From the IMG/VR virus record IMGVR_UViG_3300029893_000016, positions 1 to 45,078 of that record: a DNA stretch of 45,078 bases, one strand, 5' to 3'. Made by a program: the position numbers and the translations under genes. Source of the stretch: a virus. The stretch's first letter is position 1, and each line of letters opens with the position of its first letter. Positions 40,211 to 45,078 of the stretch are shown piece after piece. Under the pieces are notes generated by a model, which was given only the letters and a program-made list of their open reading frames with translations, ran no database searches and was not told the DNA's origin.

Positions 40211-42129
40211 CACCACCTCCGTGGTTTCTCTGTTTTTTCCCGCGTCGGCGGCGCCGCCTCTTCCCCCGGCTGTCGGCGGAACCGAACCCCGAGCAGATCA
40301 GCCAGGGCGAGGAAATACACCCCGCAGTCCCAGCCGTGATTGTCGCGGCCGGCCGGACACTCCCAAGTCCCAGCATCATTGATGAACTCAGCGCACAGCA
40401 TCGCCGCCCAGCGCTCATCATACCAGCCATGCAGCAACCACGCCCCCGGACCGGCCGGACCGATCTCCAGCTTTGCCGCCAAAACGTCCTTGAAATAGTT
40501 GGTGTTGACCCGGAACAACTTAATCCCGCCTGGTATCGGCTTGCTCGTGCCTGGGTAGTATTCAATATTACTCCAGGCGTGCGGGCCAGCCATGTTCCTT
40601 TCGCCTTTCAACGGCACCAGCCGCCCCCGGTACTTGCGGCAGAGGTCGTACACCTCGGCGGTCCGGTGCCCCATGGCATCGATGGCCGCCGCCTGGACGT
40701 GATATTCGGCCCCGTCCGCGTCGGCATACCGGTGAGCAAACAACACCTCCTCCAAGCCGGCGATCGAATCGACAAACCCGGCCCGCACTCCCCAGCTCGG
40801 CAACGCCTGCCCATAGCCAAAGGCGCGGATCTCATACCAGAACCCATTGTCCTGGGTGTCAACCCCGGCCAGCAGCCCGGCCGCCACCCCACCGGCCGGC
40901 ACCATTCCTTCCGGCCGGTCATCCCGCAATGCCAACACCGCGTCTTCCTGCCTATCTTGCTTGACATGGAACCACGGTTCCGCCTTGAAGGCATTGCAAA
41001 AGTTTTTATAAGCATTCAGGTTGAGCTTACCATCCGGCTTACAGCGCAAGAATGCCGCCGCCACCTTGGAAAGCGACACAAAGGTGGATAGCCATGCTGG
41101 GACGTGAAAGGCGATCTTGCGCGGCCGCTCGTCCGCCAAATACCGGTGCAGCTCCCGGCCGTCGCCCTTGGCCCGCCAGTATCCAGCCCGCACCGCCTTA
41201 TCCCGCAGATAATCACTCCACCTGCCGCCGCATTCCTCGCACTCATACCAGGCCAGCGACAACAGCTCGATGGCATCCGGATCGCGCTCGTCATCCGGGA
41301 ACTTGATTCCCCCCCGCGTCTCCGGCCCGCCGAACATCATCACCTGCTCCGCCCCGCACAATGGGCAGCGCACCACATATTCAAAAATCACCTGCGCAGA
41401 CAGCAGCGCCTGCCAGATATAGCCGCTCTCAACAGTCGGCGTCGAAATTTTCCAGATCTTCGATGTCCACCGAAACGTTACCGCCCGCAACTCACCCAGG
41501 GAAATCGGGTCTGTCTCTTTGCGGTTACTGGCCGCATATTTATCGATCTCGTCAAACACCACATAGCGACAGGGCTTATTTGCCAACCGCGCCACTGAGG
41601 TGGCCCATGCCATATAGATCGGCATACCGGACAACTTCAGTTTGAGCGCCCCAGCATCATCGTCTCTCCCACTCATCAGCTCCCGCAGCCGCGCCGACGA
41701 GGTAAACATCGGCGTGATGCGGTCCTGGCAATTCTCCCGCGCCGTCGTCTCGTCCGGATAAACATAAAGCGCCGGGCCCGGCGCCCGGTCCGCCGCATAG
41801 GCAATACAGTTGTTAATCGACTCGCTTTTGCCGGTCTGCGGGGTCGCGCAAATCACCGTCTCCCGCACTGACGGGAAAAACGACGCGTCCATAATCCCGG
41901 CCAGGTACGGGGTCACCTCGTTTTTCCACGGTCCTGGCAATGACGAAAGCGACACCACCCGATAACGCTCGCACCAGGCAGACACCGCCATCGGCTTCCG
42001 CTTGCGGTACGCGGCCCGCTCGGCCCGGGAAAACCGGAACTCAATCTTTTCCGGCAACCGTGCCGCCATCCCAGCCGGCAGCCATCCGGGGATTGTTGTC
42101 TCTATTTGCTGTTTCACCGCGTTTTTCAT
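40210..42129 (-). CDS. terL: Terminase large subunit, GpA family
   Basis: A 639-residue packaging motor. ATPase: Walker A-like ATPQTGKS at 95-102 and Walker B VVFDEID at 190-196. Two CxxC pairs (CPLCGAEQ, CEECGGRW, about 255-305) form the zinc element typical of GpA proteins. The nuclease half contains LLAGVDTQDNGFWYEIRAFG and AIDAMGHRTAEVYDLC. Length is close to lambda GpA (641). Its ATG overlaps the intI stop (ATGA), so intI and terL share a transcript. Confidence 0.93.
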   Translation of the reverse strand: MKNAVKQQIETTIPGWLPAGMAARLPEKIEFRFSRAERAAYRKRKPMAVSAWCERYRVVSLSSLPGPWKNEVTPYLAGIMDASFFPSVRETVICATPQTGKSESINNCIAYAADRAPGPALYVYPDETTARENCQDRITPMFTSSARLRELMSGRDDDAGALKLKLSGMPIYMAWATSVARLANKPCRYVVFDEIDKYAASNRKETDPISLGELRAVTFRWTSKIWKISTPTVESGYIWQALLSAQVIFEYVVRCPLCGAEQVMMFGGPETRGGIKFPDDERDPDAIELLSLAWYECEECGGRWSDYLRDKAVRAGYWRAKGDGRELHRYLADERPRKIAFHVPAWLSTFVSLSKVAAAFLRCKPDGKLNLNAYKNFCNAFKAEPWFHVKQDRQEDAVLALRDDRPEGMVPAGGVAAGLLAGVDTQDNGFWYEIRAFGYGQALPSWGVRAGFVDSIAGLEEVLFAHRYADADGAEYHVQAAAIDAMGHRTAEVYDLCRKYRGRLVPLKGERNMAGPHAWSNIEYYPGTSKPIPGGIKLFRVNTNYFKDVLAAKLEIGPAGPGAWLLHGWYDERWAAMLCAEFINDAGTWECPAGRDNHGWDCGVYFLALADLLGVRFRRQPGEEAAPPTREKTEKPRRW

Positions 42130-43088
42130 GCCGCCAACCGGTCAAGCGGACTACGGACACTTGTGCACACCCCCATAACATGGGTATAGATCATGGTGGT
42201 GGTCACATCCTTGTGGCCTAGCAGTTCCTGCACGGTGCGGATGTCGTGCCCGTCCTCAAGCAGATGGGTGGCAAATGAATGCCGTAGCGTATGCGGCCCC
42301 ACCTGTTTGGCGACCCCGGCCAGCCGGGCCGCCCGCTTCACCTCTTTTTGCACTGCGCTGTCGTGGATATGGTGCCGCCGCACCGCGCCTGTTCGCGGGC
42401 ACACAGATCGCTTCTTTGCCGGGAATACCCATTGCCACGCCAATTCCCGGCAGGCGTTCGGATATTTCCGCGCCACCGCAAACGGCATCTCCACATCACT
42501 GATCCCGGCCGCTGCTTCTCTCCTGTGCAGCCGTCCTACCTCGTCGATCTGCGCCCGCAAATCTACCGCCACCGCCGCAGGCAGCATGACAAAACGATCC
42601 TTGCCGCCCTTACCATGCCGAACGATCACAGTCCGCCGGTCGAAATCAACATCTTTGACCCGCAACCGCAGGCATTCGTTGAGCCGTAGCCCGCAGCCAT
42701 ACAGCAACGAGACAATCAGCCGCATTTGCCCGGACAGGTGGTCAAGCATGGCGAAAGCCTCCTGTCTCGATAGCACTACCGGCAATTTCCGCCCCCGTTT
42801 CGCCCTGGCAAAATCGGCAAAATCGCCGAGTTCGGCCCTGATGCAATGCTTGTAAAAAAAGACAATGGCGTTGAGCGCCTGCCGCTGCGTCGCCGCACTC
42901 ACATTGCGCCGGTTCGCCAAATCAGCCAGAAACCATTTAATCTTCTCCTCAGATCCGCCGGCAGGATTCGCTTGACAATAGAGACAGTAGCGCTTCAACC
43001 AACCAAGATACGACTTTTCCGTTTTCAGCGAATACCGTTTAAAGCGGACAGTGTTCCGCATCATGTCAAGCGCATCCCGCACGTTCAT
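42126..43088 (-). CDS. intI: Integron integrase IntI
   Basis: A 320-residue tyrosine recombinase of the integron class, close in length to IntI1 (337). Catalytic residues are complete: Arg135 (CGLRLNE), Lys160, His266 and Arg269 (PHTLRHSF), His292 (LLGHKD) and Tyr301 (MIYTHV). The IntI-specific insertion is present at about 190-225 with KYPNACRELAWQWVFPA, the feature that separates IntI from phage and Xer recombinases. The C-terminus VRSPLDRL is also typical of IntI. ATG 43088 follows GGAGGTGGGCA. It reads away from the array as in standard integrons. Unusually it lies inside a phage operon and its stop overlaps terL. It inserts and excises cassettes at attI/attC. Confidence 0.96.
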   Translation of the reverse strand: MNVRDALDMMRNTVRFKRYSLKTEKSYLGWLKRYCLYCQANPAGGSEEKIKWFLADLANRRNVSAATQRQALNAIVFFYKHCIRAELGDFADFARAKRGRKLPVVLSRQEAFAMLDHLSGQMRLIVSLLYGCGLRLNECLRLRVKDVDFDRRTVIVRHGKGGKDRFVMLPAAVAVDLRAQIDEVGRLHRREAAAGISDVEMPFAVARKYPNACRELAWQWVFPAKKRSVCPRTGAVRRHHIHDSAVQKEVKRAARLAGVAKQVGPHTLRHSFATHLLEDGHDIRTVQELLGHKDVTTTMIYTHVMGVCTSVRSPLDRLAA

Positions 43089-43100
43089 TGCCCACCTCCA

Positions 43101-43141
43101 TTGTGTTTATCCGCATCGATGCGGCTTAATCTCTGTTATGT
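43101..43141 (+). other. attI site (right core 43135-43141)
   Basis: The core GTTATGT (43135-43141, G^TT point) lies 47 bases upstream of intI and marks the first cassette boundary. A perfect 14-base palindrome CCGCATCGATGCGG (43111-43124) sits between it and intI; it could be an IntI-binding or regulatory site. There is no second core to its left with attC folding, which supports attI over attC. Confidence 0.75.
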
Positions 43142-43142
43142 T

Positions 43143-43334
43143 TCACTTCCGCGCTACCCACCGCCGCAGCAGTTCGCGCATTACTTCCGCCAGGTCTTCA
43201 CCGGTGCGCGCCGCCTTTTCTTGTGCGGCGGCCTTCAATTCCTCGGGCGCCCGAAACCGGATAACCGGCGAGGCACCCCGCGCCCCGCTTAGGTTTGTTG
43301 GCCCTTTGCCGGGGCCTTGTTTCTTGTTGCTCAT
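43143..43334 (-). CDS. Ribbon-helix-helix protein of the first cassette
   Basis: A 63-residue basic protein. N-terminal GPGKGPTN tail, strand SPVIRFRAP, helices EELKAAAQEKAARTG and DLAEVMRELLRRW. ATG 43334 overlaps the stop of the partner gene. Its TGA stop is two bases to the right of the attI core. It is the nearest cassette to attI, so most recently gained by the usual integron rule. Confidence 0.82.
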   Translation of the reverse strand: MSNKKQGPGKGPTNLSGARGASPVIRFRAPEELKAAAQEKAARTGEDLAEVMRELLRRWVARK

Positions 43335-43921
43335 GAGTTCCACATCGCACGTTCGGCGGCGGTCTTCCACTCGCTGCGCATGGTTTCGGCCACCTCGAAG
43401 ATGTTGCCGCCAGCTTCGAGCGCACGCATAGCCCTGTCGCCCGCAGCCGATTTGTCGTAGTTGCTCGCCAGGCGGAAAGCATCAATTTCGCGGTAAGCCA
43501 CCGTGGCCGGGTATTGTTCATGGACCGCTTGCAGCGCCTTGTCGGCAGCATCGGCAGCAGCGGCCTCTTTGGCCGGGTAGCCGCGTTCAGAGGCGCGGTC
43601 GTAGGCGGCCTGGGCGTTGTAGTAGTTGCGCATGGCAGTCTCGTACTGCGCCAGCCCCGGAACCGCTGTCTCCAGCGCCGCCCGCTTGGCATCGGCTACG
43701 CGCTGCGCCTCTTCCTTCGCTGCGGCAACGATGGCTTGCAGGTCCGGCTTGTTGTCCAGGCGAGCGGTAACAAGTTGGCCGTTGATCTTCGGGCACTTGA
43801 AGGCGACAGCATCAACCACCTGGTTGCCGATCTTGATGCGGGTGAGTTCTCCACCGGTAAAGGTTACGCCTCGCAGCGCTTCGGTCGGGCAGTCTGCCGA
43901 GAAGGTGTAGGTGATGTTCAT
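43331..43921 (-). CDS. Hypothetical helical protein, partner of the RHH gene (first cassette)
   Basis: A 196-residue protein. A beta-rich N-terminal domain (about 1-60: TYTFSADCPTEALRGVTFTGGELTRIKIGNQVVDAVAF) is followed by a long Ala/Glu-rich helical part with coiled coil (65-150). No family recognised. ATG 43921 follows AAGGAGCAAGCG. It is under a strong promoter inside the cassette. Its stop overlaps the RHH start. Confidence 0.75.
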   Translation of the reverse strand: MNITYTFSADCPTEALRGVTFTGGELTRIKIGNQVVDAVAFKCPKINGQLVTARLDNKPDLQAIVAAAKEEAQRVADAKRAALETAVPGLAQYETAMRNYYNAQAAYDRASERGYPAKEAAAADAADKALQAVHEQYPATVAYREIDAFRLASNYDKSAAGDRAMRALEAGGNIFEVAETMRSEWKTAAERAMWNS

Positions 43922-43968
43922 CGCTTGCTCCTTGTTTTCGGTTCGCGACTATCGCTTACCACGACTAA

Positions 43969-43996
43969 AGTGTAGCACACGAAATAAACGTGTCAA
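43969..43996 (-). promoter_or_regulatory. Promoter with internal operator, first cassette
   Basis: Minus strand TTGACA (43991-43996), 16 bases, TACACT (43969-43974). The inverted repeat ACACG-AAATAAA-CGTGT (43977-43993) lies between the two boxes, an ideal site for the RHH protein to repress its own cassette. Confidence 0.78.
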
Positions 43997-44017
43997 GTGT
44001 TTTATGTGGCACGCGAA

Positions 44018-44075
44018 ACATAACTCCACGTTGCAGCGGACGGCCTTCGGCCGCGCGCTGAACTAGGCGTTAAAT
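44018..44075 (+). other. attC site C
   Basis: Left core ACATAAC (44018-44024), right core GTTAAAT (44069-44075). Arms GTTGCAGCGGACGGCC and GGCCGCGCGCTGAAC pair around a TTC loop, a textbook attC fold. 58 bases. Confidence 0.9.
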
Positions 44076-44921
44076 GGCTACTGCATATTCAGGGGCAGTG
44101 CCACGGTGCTTGTAATAATACCCCATGATGTGGCGGCGTTGTTCGTCGTCCCATCCGAGGCGGTGCTGCTCATCGGTCACGATGTTCTTTTGTAGCTGGT
44201 CCAGGGCATGGAACCACATTGGGTAGGCTTTCACTCCGTGGCTCTCCACCCACTCGCACCGTTGCCAGCTTTCGCGTGGACCGCTCGTGAATCCGACCAG
44301 GCAGTAGGAAGAAATGTTTCTCTTGGCAATCCCGGCGCTTCTGAGCCGGTCGAAAGCCTCTTGCCACTTTTCCCGGTAGTCCATGTGGTCCAGTGCAAGC
44401 CGGATCGTCGGCTTTTTTATCTCGGCAAACCGGGCGGCGTGGTAGTCGGTCAGCAGTCGAGAGTCAACGCCCTGATTGAAATCGGCCCACCCATGCAGAA
44501 CAAGCCGGTCAATAACCTTGTCAAAATGCGCCTTGCTTGCGGCGAGAAGGTTGTTGTCGGTAATCATCGGCAAGTTTGGCCATTCTTCCAGTTCCCGATA
44601 TTCTCCCTCAATCCTTCCCGTGCCGATCGCGCAGAACCCACACCGCCGAACACAGCCAACGGTTGTACGGGTTGCAAGTTGGTTTACCCTTTGCAGCACC
44701 CCTGGTTCATCGTGGCCTTCCTGCACATAATCCAGGGAGTCAAAGAATCCAGGCATAAGCTCAACGGCAGGGCCACCGACAATGGCATTGTCCCACCAAA
44801 TGGAATGTTGCCGCAGATTGGCAAGAACTCCTGGTAACTCCCATGTAAAAGGAATCGACACCTTCAGAGTCTTATCAATCTGCCAATATGTCGGTTGTTT
44901 TGGCCACATAGGTACGCTCAT
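44070..44921 (-). CDS. Radical SAM protein (cassette)
   Basis: A 283-residue protein with the Cys-x3-Cys-x2-Cys cluster (CVRRCGFC, about 95-102) that holds the [4Fe-4S] cluster and SAM. It follows the TTVGCVRRCGFCAIG pattern and has QGVDSRLLTDYHAARFAEIKKPTIRLALDH, usual for the radical SAM barrel. The family occurs in phages; the substrate is unknown. ATG 44921 directly adjoins the attC D left core with no ribosome site; ATG 44909 is an alternative. The TAA stop lies in the attC C right core. Confidence 0.88.
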   Translation of the reverse strand: MSVPMWPKQPTYWQIDKTLKVSIPFTWELPGVLANLRQHSIWWDNAIVGGPAVELMPGFFDSLDYVQEGHDEPGVLQRVNQLATRTTVGCVRRCGFCAIGTGRIEGEYRELEEWPNLPMITDNNLLAASKAHFDKVIDRLVLHGWADFNQGVDSRLLTDYHAARFAEIKKPTIRLALDHMDYREKWQEAFDRLRSAGIAKRNISSYCLVGFTSGPRESWQRCEWVESHGVKAYPMWFHALDQLQKNIVTDEQHRLGWDDEQRRHIMGYYYKHRGTAPEYAVAI

Positions 44922-45007
44922 TTAACAAGGCGCTTCACAGGATGCCGGGAAGCGCGGCGGCTTTTCTGGTCACTCACAGGCGGCACCTGTGAGCTTGGTC
45001 GTTGCAT
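44920..45007 (+). other. attC site D (long)
   Basis: Left core ATTTAAC (44920-44926). Arms AAGGCGCTTCACAGG and CCTGTGAGCTTGGTC pair, with an extra hairpin CTCACAGG / CCTGTGAG inside. The right core GTTGCAT (45001-45007) fits GTTRRRY only partly. 88 bases. Confidence 0.75.
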
Positions 45008-45078
45008 CAGGCTCCCTCGCCCTATCAACCGCCTTTGCAAGCCAGTGCGCTCCCAGCCGGCGCAACTTATCCCGCCGC
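45001..45078 (-). CDS. RHH gene, second copy, cut by the window end; also 78-bp repeat copy 2
   Basis: Identical to 632-709. On the minus strand it encodes the C-terminal half of the 60-residue RHH protein. Upstream of it (44995-45000) the sequence differs from that at 626-631. As a result the stop codon is not in the core, and the frame continues into attC D for nine further codons before TGA. The remainder of the gene lies beyond the window, or back at 710 if the molecule is circular. Confidence 0.8.

Noticed and set aside
43089-43160. A classic Pc promoter pointing into the array from attI
   Set aside because: The best plus-strand candidate (TTGTGT, 18 bases, CTTAAT) is weak, and cassette genes do not read in that direction.
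1-45078. CRISPR array, diversity-generating retroelement or insertion sequence
   Set aside because: No regularly spaced long repeats, no reverse transcriptase motif and no transposase were seen on reading the window.

Overview
The window reads as an almost complete genome of a temperate, siphovirus-like tailed phage (HK97-type head, long tail with a 1,274-residue tape measure) that carries a complete integron. The GC-rich coding style, the ThyX thymidylate synthase and the ferredoxin-like proteins are compatible with an anaerobic proteobacterial or Desulfobacterota host, but this host guess is weak. Position 13281-13330 holds only the 3' half of a tRNA-Pro(CGG), next to a phage tyrosine integrase and flanked by phage DNA on both sides. 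This is what an attP in an unintegrated or circular genome looks like. The last 78 bases (45001-45078) are identical to 632-709, which fits a circular or circularly permuted molecule of about 44.4 kb whose ends meet inside the cassette array.

Layout, following transcription. The immunity region (about 9.7-13.2 kb) has two divergent HTH regulators with palindromic operators between them. The rightward lysogeny arm runs repressor, two accessory genes, a secreted nuclease-like protein, integrase and attP. The leftward early arm runs small regulator, terminator, a small gene, thyX, P4/D5-type helicase, an iteron-bearing putative origin, primase, an HTH/coiled-coil protein and small genes. It enters the far end of the cassette array at about 3.6 kb. 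The array continues leftward through position 1 and, on a circle, through 45078 down to attI at about 43.1 kb. Next come intI, then terL, whose start codon overlaps the intI stop. After these are a small HTH gene, an IbrA/IbrB-like PAPS-reductase/ParB pair, an inverted rightward operon (36.2-38.5 kb) under an AT-rich promoter, and then head, connector, tail, tail-tip, lysis and terminal small genes down to a terminator at 13.4 kb.

The integron is the main discovery. The IntI (42126-43088) has all six catalytic positions and the IntI-specific insertion. It is followed by attI and about seven cassettes bounded by attC sites, one of which is nearly the textbook aadA-type site. attI, attC and intI have the standard relative orientation, but every cassette gene is inverted relative to attC and reads towards intI, in the same direction as phage transcription. 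In five cassettes the terminal stop codon is the TTA/TAA built into the attC core GTTRRRY. Three cassettes share one design: a strong own promoter, a partner gene, then a ribbon-helix-helix gene joined by an overlapping stop/start. The other cassettes carry a GIY-YIG protein, a radical SAM protein, a methyltransferase-like protein and two unknown proteins.

Other features of note are a -1 frameshift site GGGAAAC making a G/GT-type tail chaperone, a protease-capsid fusion, two tandem single-cluster ferredoxin-like proteins in the lysis region, a PLA2-like protein and a 25-residue zinc-ribbon gene. All functional names come from reading motifs by eye; no database search was run.
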